From positions 186,001-250,000 of the forward strand of contig NZ_JAERRK010000004.1 of NCBI RefSeq assembly GCF_016741775.1: 64,000 nt of DNA, in the 5' to 3' direction. Shown here one piece after another: positions 1 to 9,745 of the stretch (its first letter is position 1; each line of letters starts with the position of its first letter). The notes beneath the pieces were generated by a model. The model searched no databases. It worked only from the letters and a program-made list of their open reading frames with translations, and was not told where the DNA came from. Source of the stretch: Streptomyces actinomycinicus. Lineage in GTDB: Bacteria; Actinomycetota; Actinomycetes; Streptomycetales; Streptomycetaceae. Made by a program: the position numbers and the translations under genes.

Positions 1-189
1 GATCTCCGAGTCGCCCATGCCGTCACCGATGAGCAGGATGACGTTCTTCGCCTTCCCGCCCTTGATCGCGTCCTTGGCCTGCTGCGCGTTGTCGAAGGCA
101 CCGGCGGCGGTGGTGACGGCCACGGCGGCCGTGGTCGCGGCGACCAGAGCGGTCGCGATCGTGAGGTGACGGCGGGTGGGTCTGTGCAT
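1..189 (-). CDS. Alkaline phosphatase (PhoA family), N-terminal part only
   Basis: Only the first 63 codons are present; the gene runs off the left edge. Residues 1-31 form a signal peptide with a twin-arginine-like stretch (TRRHLT) followed by an Ala/Val-rich core, so Tat export is possible. Residues 48-63 read KNVILLIGDGMGDSEI, the hallmark metal-site segment of PhoA-type alkaline phosphatases; the Asp of GDGMGD is a metal ligand in that family. The ATG at 189 has an AAGGAG-type ribosome site (complement of 196-202). The family releases phosphate from phosphomonoesters outside the cell under phosphate limitation. The family call is secure from this segment; the rest of the enzyme, including the catalytic Ser region, cannot be inspected. 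Confidence 0.85.
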   Translation of the reverse strand, partial: MHRPTRRHLTIATALVAATTAAVAVTTAAGAFDNAQQAKDAIKGGKAKNVILLIGDGMGDSEI

Positions 190-252
190 GAAATGACTCC
201 TTGAGGCGTCCCGTGGGACGGTGCGAGCACCAACGCAAGCCAGATCACCAGG

Positions 253-274
253 CGTTGGCAAAGCGAAGATGAAC
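253..274 (-). promoter_or_regulatory. Candidate PHO box (PhoP direct-repeat units)
   Basis: On the minus strand, 274-264 reads GTTCATCTTCG, close to the Streptomyces PhoP 11-base unit (GTTCACC-type). It is followed by a weaker unit CTTTGCCAACG (263-253). The position, 65-85 bases upstream of a PhoA-type gene, fits phosphate control. The second unit is poor, so this is a suggestion only. Confidence 0.35.
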
Positions 275-360
275 GGATGATCTTCTTGACGTATCCGCCA
301 CATGACACGCGTCCGGCGGCCGCAGGAGCCGACCCGGGCAGGCGGTGGAGAGCCGCCCGG

Positions 361-392
361 CCGCGTGTGCCGGTGGGGGCCGGCACACGCGG
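361..392 (-). terminator. Hairpin terminator downstream of the M28 aminopeptidase
   Basis: A 13-bp perfect stem (361-373 with 380-392, arm CCGCGTGTGCCGG) surrounds a 6-base loop, 9 bases past the stop codon of the aminopeptidase gene. There is no U-tract, as is common in Streptomyces terminators. Confidence 0.6.
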
Positions 393-400
393 GCCGTCGG

Positions 401-1843
<1,443 letters not shown>

Positions 1844-1899
1844 TCAGTCAGCGGCGGTTCCCCGTCAAGAGCCATATCCGGGCGTGAGCAGCCCGGCTT

Positions 1900-2739
1900 T
1901 CATCCGGTGAGGAAGGCGGCCAGCGCCTCCGCTGTCCTCTCGGGTGCTTCGACCTGCGGATAGTGGCCGACGCCGTCCAGGACGGTGAATGCGGCGTCGG
2001 GGCGCCGGCGACGCAGCCGGTCCAGGACGTGGGCCCCGCTGACGGGGTCTTCGGGACCCCACACGAACAGGAGCGGGCCCTCGTAGTGTTCCAGGGCGCT
2101 GGTCCACCGGTGGAAGTGGACGCGGCGGTCGTCGATGTACCGGAGCAGGCGCGGGGCCAGGTGGTGGCCGTTGCCGCGGGCCATCGAGGTCCACATGTCG
2201 TGCAGCAGTTCGTCGGGGACGGGTCTGGCCAGAACGCTGCGCAGGCCCGCGGTGAACTTCTTCTCGTCGGCGAGGCGGGCGAGGAGCGGGCCGACGGGGC
2301 TGTGCAGGAGGCGCTGGAGCAGGATCGGGCGGTGCAGGTCGGCATAGAGGCCGCCGTTCAGAAAGGCGGCGCGGGTGATCCGGCGCGGGTCGCGGGCCAG
2401 CAGCTCCTGTGCGACGGAGACACCGTAGTCGTGGGCGACCAGCGAGGTCTCGCCGACGGCCAGGTGCTGCCAGACGGCTTCCACGAGGTCCGCCTGCTCA
2501 TGGATGGAGTAGCGGTGGCGGGGCGGCTTGTCGCTCTCCCCGAAGCCGAGCAGGTCGAGGGTGGTCACCTCGCATCCGGCCGCCACGAGGGCCGGGACGG
2601 CCGGTGCCCAGTCGTGTGAGGAGGTGGGGAAGCCGTGCACGAGCGTCACCGGTACCCCCTCACCGTCTCGGCGCAGGAAGAGGCGGTGCCCGTTCACCCG
2701 CACCGTGTCGCCGCCTGCGATCCAGTCGGCAAGGTTCAT
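1900..2739 (-). CDS. Alpha/beta-fold hydrolase
   Basis: A 279-residue cytoplasmic hydrolase. It has the oxyanion HGFPTS segment (35-40), a nucleophile elbow VAHDYGVSV in which D104 takes the nucleophile position (the haloalkane-dehalogenase/epoxide-hydrolase pattern rather than Ser-esterase), an acid region FVWGPEDP, and a C-terminal GVGHYPQVE containing the catalytic His. The start ATG at 2739 overlaps the TetR stop by 4 bases (ATGA), so the two genes are translationally coupled and the hydrolase is probably the regulator's target. Epoxide or haloester substrates are possible, but none can be named from the sequence. Confidence 0.88.
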   Translation of the reverse strand: MNLADWIAGGDTVRVNGHRLFLRRDGEGVPVTLVHGFPTSSHDWAPAVPALVAAGCEVTTLDLLGFGESDKPPRHRYSIHEQADLVEAVWQHLAVGETSLVAHDYGVSVAQELLARDPRRITRAAFLNGGLYADLHRPILLQRLLHSPVGPLLARLADEKKFTAGLRSVLARPVPDELLHDMWTSMARGNGHHLAPRLLRYIDDRRVHFHRWTSALEHYEGPLLFVWGPEDPVSGAHVLDRLRRRRPDAAFTVLDGVGHYPQVEAPERTAEALAAFLTG

Positions 2740-3416
2740 CGGGGATCTCCGATTCCGTCGAGGAGGGCGGTCAGGCCGAAGCGGAACTCCTGGTCGCCGT
2801 CGGGGAGGTTGAGCGGTACCGCGAGTTCCCGTACCAGCGGGTACTGCGGCAGGCCGGCGAACAGGTCCGTCATCGCGGTCCGTTCTCCGGCGCCGCGCGC
2901 CGCGCCGCCGGTGCCGAGCAGTGCGGTGCCGATGACGAAGTGCGTGACGGTCAGGTAGATCTGCACGGCCTGTGACGGTTTCCATCCGGCGCTGATCAGC
3001 AGGCCGAGGCCGGTCTCGCGGGCCCGCAGGGCGTTGGGACCGAGGAGTTGGCCCGCCGTCAGCAGCGGCACGATCGCGGGGTGGCCGAGGAGAACGCGTC
3101 TGAAGTCCCAGGCGGACTGTTCCGCGTCGGCCCGCCATCCCTTGCCGCTCTCCGCGGGCCTCACCTCCCCCAGAACATGGTCGACGAGTTCCACGAGCAG
3201 TTCGTCCCTGCTGGCCACGTGCCGGTACAGCGAGGTGTGCCGTACCCCCATCTCCTCCGCCACCCTGCGCATGGTGAGCGCGGCGAGCCCTTCGCCGTCC
3301 ACGATCCGCAACGCCACCTCGGTGATACGCCCCAGTTCGAGCCCGCCGGCCCGCGGCCGCTGCCGCGCGAGCGCCGCGTAGCGCGCCTTCCACCATCCCG
3401 CTGATCCGGCTTTCAC
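2736..3416 (-). CDS. TetR/AcrR-family regulator, TetR_C-like
   Basis: A 226-residue repressor. The N-terminal helix-turn-helix lies at about 29-75 (ITEVALRIVDGEG, then MRRVAEEMGVRHTSLYRHV), followed by an all-helical ligand-binding domain of the TetR_C type. The GTG start at 3416 has no clear Shine-Dalgarno sequence. A perfect palindrome begins 9 bases upstream, so the promoter and operator lie almost on the start codon and a very short leader is likely. It is the first gene of a two-gene operon with the overlapping hydrolase. Autorepression is the simplest model; the inducer is unknown. Confidence 0.88.
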   Translation of the reverse strand: MKAGSAGWWKARYAALARQRPRAGGLELGRITEVALRIVDGEGLAALTMRRVAEEMGVRHTSLYRHVASRDELLVELVDHVLGEVRPAESGKGWRADAEQSAWDFRRVLLGHPAIVPLLTAGQLLGPNALRARETGLGLLISAGWKPSQAVQIYLTVTHFVIGTALLGTGGAARGAGERTAMTDLFAGLPQYPLVRELAVPLNLPDGDQEFRFGLTALLDGIGDPR

Positions 3417-3424
3417 CCCGCGAC

Positions 3425-3445
3425 TATGCGTCCAGCGGACGCATA
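3425..3445. promoter_or_regulatory. Perfect 21-bp palindromic operator next to the TetR gene
   Basis: TATGCGTCC-AGC-GGACGCATA: two perfect 9-base arms around a 3-base centre, immediately upstream of the TetR start. Size and symmetry match TetR-family operators. Confidence 0.7.
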
Positions 3446-3654
3446 TAGCAACCCTCTGACGCCGGGAGGAGGGAGATTCTCCTTCTGCCGGTCCGCGCCC
3501 GCTGCGCGCGAGGGCGGGGGACGAGCCACTCCCCCGGCCGCCGTCAAGGGTGCGTGGACGCCGAGCCGGCGGTACCGACCACCCCCGCGCGCCGGGCGGG
3601 CGCCGGGACGCGGGTCGAACAGGGCGGCACGGTGATCCGCTCCGGGCACGCGTC

Positions 3655-5931
3655 CTAGCCGTCCTCCTCGTGCAGGTCCAGGCTCGTCGTCAGGTGGATG
3701 TGGGCCGTCACCCAATACGGGGCGGCCGCCGGAGCGCCCTGGTCGTGCAGGGTGCGGACGAGGTCGTCCAGGTGGTGGGCCGCGGAGTGCAGGCCGGTGC
3801 GGCGGAGGCGGGCCGCGCTGGTGGTGAGGGCGGTGCGGGTCGCGGGGGTCGCGCGGCGCAGGCCCTGATGGGCTGCGTCGGCCAGGGCCGTGAGGGCCGA
3901 CTCCAGGGCTGCCGTGACCGGATCGGCCGGGCGGTGCACGGCCGCCGGGAACGCACCGTCGCCGACGCCGGGGGCCAGGTCCGGCACGGTCACGCCTTCG
4001 CCGGTGAGTACGGCCAGCGGGTCGAGCACGGTACGGCCCCCGGCCCGGGCCAGCATGCCGCTGACGGCACGGATACCGTCGTCGGCCAGCGCGGCGGCCA
4101 GCGCGTCGAGGCCTCCGGGGCACAGCGGGTTGTACTCGGCCCGGAGCCGGACGCCGTTGCCCGCCGGGTCGCGGAGAAGTGCTTCGAGTCGCTGTGCGGC
4201 GGGGTCGTAGCCGATCTCGTCGACCGCGTCCACCATGACCACCCGTACGGTGTCCGCCTCGACCCGCGGGCGGATCAGCCGCGGTGGGCGCTCGCCGGCC
4301 GACCGCAGGTGTGCGGCGGTGTCCCGCAGCAGCAGGCTCCCGGGGAGTTCCGTCCAGGCCGATCCGACCGGCGTGATGCTCGTCGCGGCGATCCGGCCGC
4401 GGGAGAGGGTGACCGTGCGGTCGGCGGCGCGTGTGGTGTGCTCGCTGACCACGTTCGCGGTGGCCAGGGCGCCCAGCGGGGAACCGAGCAGGCGGCGCGT
4501 GGCCAGGTCGTGGCCCGTGGGTGCCTGATCCCCCGTCAGGTTCCAGCGCGTGCGCAGGACCAGGGCGATACCGGCGTCGGCGTGTGCGAAGTACGTCTCG
4601 GCCGTACGGTCGTGTGTGGTGCCGCCGACCCGGCAGCCGAGCGCCACCAGTCGTACCCGGCGCAGCGGTGTCGTGAGCGCCTCCGCCGTACCCAGCACGC
4701 CGGCGGGGTCGTGGCCGGCGGCGCGGTCGCGGGCGTGCAGCTCGGCGAGGAGCAGGGCCAGGCGTTCGGGGGCGTAGCGCGTGGTACGGGCCGAGTACGC
4801 GTCGAGCTGGTCCTGGAGGTCGGCCAGCGCGCCCGCGGGCCAGTGCTGAGAGGTTGCGGTCAACGCCCGGGCGGCCCGGCGGAGCGATCCGGTGAACACC
4901 GGGCCCGCCTGTTGCACGCCGTCCAGGAGCAGTTCGCCGGCCAGTGCCACGGCCACGCGCCGCGCCTCGTCGGCGGCGGGCCTCTGCGCGGTCGGACGGC
5001 CGCCTACCGACACCTCCGTCGACTGCCCGGCGTCCGCGGCGCGGAAGGCCCACACCGCCAGGGTGATGACCTCGCCGCGCAGGGCCGTGGCGGCGTCGGT
5101 GAGGGCGTAGCCCAGCTCACGCGGGACGGGGAAGCGGACGGTGCAGGTGGGCAGCTCCACCCGGGGCGCCGGGTCCGCGGCGGTGGGGCGGTGAACGCGG
5201 GCCGAGTAGCCGCGGGCGCGGGTGCGCTGGGCGGCGGTCAGGGCGGCGCGGCCCAGGGCTGCGGACAACGCGTCGTCGTCGAACCCGCCGGGCGACCAGT
5301 CCACGAATGCCACTCCGGCCGCCGGCGCGTCGGCCCTCGGCGCGTCGGCCGTCATCGACTCGGCCGTCACCGCATCGGCGGTCTGCGCGTCGGCCGTCAG
5401 CGCGTCGGCTGCCTGCGCGTGGTTCGGTGCGGCGATCTGGGGCTCGGCCGGTGCGTCGGCCGGTGCGGCGGTCTGGAGCCCGGCCGGTGCGTCGGCCGGT
5501 GCGGCGGTCTGGAGCCCGGCCGGTGCGTCGGCCGGTGCGGCGGTCTGGAGCCCGGCCGGTGCGTCGGCCGGTGCGGCGGTCTGGAGCCCGGTCGGTGCGG
5601 CGGTCGGTGCCTCGGTCAGGGGCCCGGTCGGTGCGTCGGTGGTCCTGGGGCGGGTCGGTGCGACGCTCTGGTACGCCAGGACCAGCGTGATCCTGTGCCG
5701 GCACGGCCCCGCCGCCGCGCAGGTGCACTCGGCCGCGTCCAGGCCGCGGCCCGGGGGCAGCGCGGTCTCGGTGCCGTCCGGGAAGGTGCCGCGCACGGTG
5801 CCCTCGTCGCCGGTGGTCACCATCGGGCCGCAGCCGGCCGCCAGGTCCTTCTGGGCGCGTTTGACCAGGCCTCGGTTGGCGAGTGAGGCGAGCGTGTCGG
5901 GTGTCAGCGCCAGCAGGTCGGCTCGGGTCAC
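3655..5931 (-). CDS. SWIM zinc-finger protein (YehQ-like), last gene of the five-gene operon
   Basis: A 758-residue protein. The SWIM motif CxCx5CxH is at C69, C71, C77 and H79 (ECTCAAAGPCRHR), a small zinc-binding DNA- or protein-interaction module. It is followed by a long Ala/Pro-rich linker (about 95-215) containing a 12-residue tandem repeat (PAGLQTAAPADA), then a large helical domain with no motif I recognise. The GTG start at 5931 overlaps the VWA stop by 4 bases (GTGA), which fixes the start. E. coli YehQ is likewise a SWIM protein ending a yehL-yehM-yehP-yehQ series. Inference: a substrate- or nucleic-acid-recognition subunit of the AAA/VWA machine. The C-terminal two thirds remains functionally blank. 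Confidence 0.85.
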   Translation of the reverse strand: MTRADLLALTPDTLASLANRGLVKRAQKDLAAGCGPMVTTGDEGTVRGTFPDGTETALPPGRGLDAAECTCAAAGPCRHRITLVLAYQSVAPTRPRTTDAPTGPLTEAPTAAPTGLQTAAPADAPAGLQTAAPADAPAGLQTAAPADAPAGLQTAAPADAPAEPQIAAPNHAQAADALTADAQTADAVTAESMTADAPRADAPAAGVAFVDWSPGGFDDDALSAALGRAALTAAQRTRARGYSARVHRPTAADPAPRVELPTCTVRFPVPRELGYALTDAATALRGEVITLAVWAFRAADAGQSTEVSVGGRPTAQRPAADEARRVAVALAGELLLDGVQQAGPVFTGSLRRAARALTATSQHWPAGALADLQDQLDAYSARTTRYAPERLALLLAELHARDRAAGHDPAGVLGTAEALTTPLRRVRLVALGCRVGGTTHDRTAETYFAHADAGIALVLRTRWNLTGDQAPTGHDLATRRLLGSPLGALATANVVSEHTTRAADRTVTLSRGRIAATSITPVGSAWTELPGSLLLRDTAAHLRSAGERPPRLIRPRVEADTVRVVMVDAVDEIGYDPAAQRLEALLRDPAGNGVRLRAEYNPLCPGGLDALAAALADDGIRAVSGMLARAGGRTVLDPLAVLTGEGVTVPDLAPGVGDGAFPAAVHRPADPVTAALESALTALADAAHQGLRRATPATRTALTTSAARLRRTGLHSAAHHLDDLVRTLHDQGAPAAAPYWVTAHIHLTTSLDLHEEDG
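5425..5592. repeat. 36-bp in-frame tandem repeat inside the SWIM gene
   Basis: Four near-identical 36-bp units plus a degenerate first one, encoding PAGLQTAAPADA. Because the period is a multiple of three, copy-number change would alter linker length without a frameshift. Confidence 0.85.
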
Positions 5932-7319
5932 CGGGTTTCCCCTCCCCGGCCGATCCGTTCCGCGACGAACTCGGCGAGCCGGCCCGGTGTCATCGCCCCC
6001 ACCGGGGCGCCCACCGCGGCCAGCTGGCCGGCCAGATCCCGGTCGTAGACCGGATCTGCGGCCTCGTCCAGGGCGGCCAGGCACAGCACGGTGGTGCCCT
6101 GCTCGACCAGTTCCCGCACGGTGCGCACCAGGCGGAACGGGTCGCCGCCCTCGTAGAAGTCGGAGATGAGGGCGACGACGGTGCGCCGCGGGTTCTCCAC
6201 GAGCGAGGCGCCGTAGTCGACGGCGCGGGCGATGTCGGTGCCGCCGCCGAGCTGCACCCGCATGAGCAGCTCGACCGGGTCGGTCACGTCGGAGGTGAGG
6301 TCCACCACCGCGGTGTCGAAGGCCACCAGATGCGTCTTCAGCCCCGGCAGGCTCCACAGGCAGGCGGCCGTGACCGCCGAGTGGATCACCGACCCGGCCA
6401 TGGAGCCCGACTGGTCCACCAGCAGCACGAGCTGCCACTGCTCCAGGTGCCGGCGGGTGCGGGAGTGGAAGTGCGGGCGCTGGATGAGGATGCGGCGTTC
6501 ATCGGGCTGGTAGTGGGCGAGGTTGGCGCGGATGGTGGTGCGGAAGTCGAAGTCGCGGGCGAGCGGCAGCCGGCTGGGGCGGCGGGACCGGGAGCCGGTG
6601 AAGGCGCGGCGTACCTCCGGCCGAAGTCGTTCCATGAGTTGCCGTACGACCGTCTCGACGATCCGCCGGGCCGCGGCCAGCACCTGGGGGTTCATCAGGT
6701 GCTTGGTGCGCAGGACGGCCCGCAGCAGGGTCTGGTTGGGCTCGACGCGGGCGAGGACGTCGGGGTCGGTGACGATCTCGTGGATCTCGTACTGCTCCAC
6801 CGCGTCCCGTTCCAGCCGCTCCACGGTCTCCTTCGGGAAGAGGCGGTGGATGTCGTCGAGCCAGTCCACGGCGGTCAGTGCGGACGGTCCGCTTCCGCCC
6901 GTGCGGGATTCGGTCGAGCCGCGGCGCACGCCGCGTCGGTGCAGGTCCTCGTCGCGGCCGTACAGCCAGTCGAGTGCGGCGTCCCGGCCCGCGGACGCGC
7001 CGTCCAGCGGGCCGGTGCAGCGTTCCGCGGGGGCGCCGAGCACGAGCCGCCAGCGCTCCAGCCCCGGATCGGGGACCGGTGGGGCGCCGGGCGGCACCGG
7101 AGCCGGAGCCGGAGCCGGAGCCGGAGGAAGTATCGGGGGCGCACCCGGGGCAGCCAGGGTCGGGGCGAAGGCCGGCTGGGTGCCGGCAGGTGCCGGAGCC
7201 GGGGCGAAGGCCGGCTGGGTGCCGGCAGGTGCCGGAGCCGGGGCGAAGGCCGGCTGGGTGTCGGCAGGTGCCGGAGCCGGGGCGAGGGCCGGCGTTGGAT
7301 CCTGGGGTGCTGGGTTCAT
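5928..7319 (-). CDS. VWA-domain protein (YehP-like)
   Basis: A 463-residue protein. An Ala/Pro-rich N-terminus (1-85) carries a 13-residue tandem repeat. Residues 90-290 form a helical region, and a von Willebrand A domain (294-460) has an intact MIDAS site: DQSGS (D302, S304, S306), T361 in GGGTDIA and D387 in ISDFYE. VWA domains bind partners through a Mg2+ ion and are typical co-factors of MoxR-type AAA ATPases; one is encoded two genes upstream. The start at 7319 overlaps the DUF5682 stop by 4 bases and the end overlaps the SWIM start by 4 bases. There is no signal peptide, so it is cytoplasmic. Confidence 0.9.
   Translation of the reverse strand: MNPAPQDPTPALAPAPAPADTQPAFAPAPAPAGTQPAFAPAPAPAGTQPAFAPTLAAPGAPPILPPAPAPAPAPVPPGAPPVPDPGLERWRLVLGAPAERCTGPLDGASAGRDAALDWLYGRDEDLHRRGVRRGSTESRTGGSGPSALTAVDWLDDIHRLFPKETVERLERDAVEQYEIHEIVTDPDVLARVEPNQTLLRAVLRTKHLMNPQVLAAARRIVETVVRQLMERLRPEVRRAFTGSRSRRPSRLPLARDFDFRTTIRANLAHYQPDERRILIQRPHFHSRTRRHLEQWQLVLLVDQSGSMAGSVIHSAVTAACLWSLPGLKTHLVAFDTAVVDLTSDVTDPVELLMRVQLGGGTDIARAVDYGASLVENPRRTVVALISDFYEGGDPFRLVRTVRELVEQGTTVLCLAALDEAADPVYDRDLAGQLAAVGAPVGAMTPGRLAEFVAERIGRGGETR
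7171..7287. repeat. 39-bp in-frame tandem repeat (3 units) in the VWA gene
   Basis: Three almost perfect 39-bp units encode the 13-residue repeat APAPAPAGTQPAF at the VWA protein N-terminus, next to a run of 6-bp Pro-Ala units (around 7098-7125). Confidence 0.85.
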
Positions 7320-9745
7320 CGGGTCGGCTCCGGGTGCGGTGCGGGCGCTGCCCGGTCCGCGGGCGAGGGCCCCAGCCCGTGGCGGTCGAGCAGGCGGGTC
7401 ACGTTCTCCTCCAGGGCTCTGGCACGGGCCAGCAGCAGGGGGTCGGCGGGGGTGCGCAGCAGGGAGCGGGCCGAGCCGCGCAGCCGGCGGCGCTCCAGCA
7501 GGCGCTCGGCGATGCGCTCGCGTTCTCGCGGCGGGAAGAAGGCGAAGGCCTGGCGCAGGGCAGGCAGTCCGACGAGGAAATCCGGCTCCGGTAGCGCCGA
7601 CACGACACCGTCGACGACGTCGATCAGAGAGTGCTCCTCGGCCCCGGTGTCATGGGCGACCTCCTCGCGCGCCACCGCGAACAGGCCGGTCAGCCAGTCT
7701 CCGAGTGCGTCCGCCGCGGTCGCGGCGAGTGCCTGGACCACCGGTCCGGGGTCGTCCGGTACGCCCAGAGCCCAGCGCAGGCCGAAGGCGGCGCCGCGCA
7801 GACCGGCCGGAGCGCGCGGGTCGCGGCTGATGCGGGCGGCGGCCTCGGCGGCGGTGCGGGGGGTGACGGACAGCAGGCCGGGCGCGTACCGAAGGGCGTC
7901 CCGTGCGGCCTCGAGCGCGCGCAGCGCGGCCAGGTCCACCCCGGGGCCTCCGTGCAGCCCCTCCGCCAGCCAGATCACCCGGTCGACGGCGCTGCGCACC
8001 ACCCCGCCCAGCAGCTGGTCCCGGGCCACGCCGTACACCCTGTCGTGCCGCCACAGGCTCAGCGTCGCCGACAACATCTCGCCGAGCCGGCCGAGGTCGC
8101 CGACCTGTCCGACCCGGGCCGCGAACGCCGTCAGGAGGTCGGCGCAGAGCGCGCCGGCCCCGCACTGCACGGCGTCGAACAGCAGGTCGGCCGGCGCCCC
8201 GGCCTCCGGGCCCGCCGCACTCATGCGTTCACCGAGCCGCGCCGCTGCCGCCTCGTCCAGGCGTGCGCCGTAGGCCCCGGCCTCGATCAGGGCGGCCTCC
8301 CGCCCGCCTGCCGCCGGCCGGGGCTCCCACACCTCGGTGAACACCGGGTCCGTCCCGTCGGCCGGCCCCGAGACACGGGTGAAGCCCGGGACGCCCAGGA
8401 CGCGCAGCCGGTGGAGGGCGCGGCTGCGGGAGCGGTCCTCCTCCTCGGTCAGGTCCAGGGTGACCGGCGCGTCGGTGTCGGCCAGTCCCAGACCGGCGAG
8501 GCGGGCGGCCACGTCGTGCACCAGCGGGGGCAGCGGTGTGCCGGGGTGCAGCCGGCCCACGGCGTCGCCGGTGCAGGCGGCGACCATCTCCACCACCACC
8601 GGGTGGTTGCCCGCGCCGAGGGTACCCCCGGTCGTCCATGGCAGCGGGCGGTCCAGGTCGTCGGCGATCAGCGCGCCGGCCAGGCCGTCGAGGACGTCCA
8701 CCCGCGTCTCGTACGGGTGGCCACGCAGCCGGGCCAGGCCCTGGGACAGGGAGCGGGCGGCGATCAGGCCGGCCGTGGACAGCGGGATCCCGCGGGCGCG
8801 CAGCCGCTCGGTGACCGCGCGCAGCAAGCCCTGTCCGGCGCCCTGCGGGTCCGTCTCCCACAGCCGTTGGTAGTAGCCGGGCGAGGGCATGCCGGACTGG
8901 TAGCCGGCGAAGGCGTCCAGTTGCCGGAAGGAGTACGGCACCAGGAAGCTGCCGCCGAGCGCCCCGTCGGGCGGTGCCGGCACCGCGGGCCAGTCGGCCG
9001 GGGCCGCGGCCTGCGCGTACCGTGCGGACAGTGTCCGCAGGGCCGGCTGGTGGAAGCCGCCGGTGACCACGAGCACCGGGCGGTCACCCGCACGGGCCAG
9101 CGCGGCGTGCACCCAGGAGGCCATGTACTCCTCGCGCGCCCGGTCCGCCGCGTCCGCCTCCGCGTCGCCGCGCACCAGGCCGAAGTAGGTGTCGAGCCGG
9201 GTGCGCAGCTCCTCCGGGTCGGCATCCGGCCCCAGGACCTCGAACAGGCCGTCCCACAAGGCGTCCACGGTGTCGACGGCGAAGTGCTCGCACAACCTGC
9301 GCGTGGCTTCGGCGTACCGCGCCTCGGCGTCCGCGTAACGGTTGGCGTACCGCTCGGTGTGGCCGGCGACGGCCGGGTGCCAGGCGGGCAGGTCGACGAA
9401 CCGTACCTCGGCGCCGGCCGCGTGGCCCTCCCGCAGTGCGATCCACTCCGGGGAGTAGTCGCACAGCGGCGCCCAGGACGTGGCGACGCGCTCGGCGTCG
9501 CGGTAGTGGCTGAACACGGCGATGGGCAGCGTGTGTGCGAGCAACAGCTCGTCCAGCCGGTCGTTCATGTCCGCCGGGCCTTCCACCAGCACGAACGCCG
9601 GCCGCAGCGTCCGGATGGTGTGGGCGACCAGGCGTGCGCAGGCGGGTGAGTGATGGCGTACGCCGAGGAAGACGGCGGGCGCCGGCGGGGTCGCCGGCGC
9701 CGGGCGCGACTGTCCCGCCGGCCGGTCCGGGAGCGAGGCCGGCAT
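7316..9745 (-). CDS. DUF5682 family protein (YehM-like)
   Basis: An 809-residue cytoplasmic protein of a conserved uncharacterised family. It begins with LGVRHHSPACARL (27-39) followed by VEGPADMND (54-62), the family signature. The G-x-x-H-x-x-P ... E pattern faintly recalls TIKI/ChaN-type metalloproteins, which is only an inference. The start ATG at 9745 overlaps the TGA of the ATPase gene by one base (TGATG), so I prefer it to an in-frame start 42 bases upstream inside that gene. It always travels with AAA and VWA partners in this type of cluster. E. coli yehM holds the same position between yehL and yehP. Confidence 0.85.
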   Translation of the reverse strand: MPASLPDRPAGQSRPAPATPPAPAVFLGVRHHSPACARLVAHTIRTLRPAFVLVEGPADMNDRLDELLLAHTLPIAVFSHYRDAERVATSWAPLCDYSPEWIALREGHAAGAEVRFVDLPAWHPAVAGHTERYANRYADAEARYAEATRRLCEHFAVDTVDALWDGLFEVLGPDADPEELRTRLDTYFGLVRGDAEADAADRAREEYMASWVHAALARAGDRPVLVVTGGFHQPALRTLSARYAQAAAPADWPAVPAPPDGALGGSFLVPYSFRQLDAFAGYQSGMPSPGYYQRLWETDPQGAGQGLLRAVTERLRARGIPLSTAGLIAARSLSQGLARLRGHPYETRVDVLDGLAGALIADDLDRPLPWTTGGTLGAGNHPVVVEMVAACTGDAVGRLHPGTPLPPLVHDVAARLAGLGLADTDAPVTLDLTEEEDRSRSRALHRLRVLGVPGFTRVSGPADGTDPVFTEVWEPRPAAGGREAALIEAGAYGARLDEAAAARLGERMSAAGPEAGAPADLLFDAVQCGAGALCADLLTAFAARVGQVGDLGRLGEMLSATLSLWRHDRVYGVARDQLLGGVVRSAVDRVIWLAEGLHGGPGVDLAALRALEAARDALRYAPGLLSVTPRTAAEAAARISRDPRAPAGLRGAAFGLRWALGVPDDPGPVVQALAATAADALGDWLTGLFAVAREEVAHDTGAEEHSLIDVVDGVVSALPEPDFLVGLPALRQAFAFFPPRERERIAERLLERRRLRGSARSLLRTPADPLLLARARALEENVTRLLDRHGLGPSPADRAAPAPHPEPTR

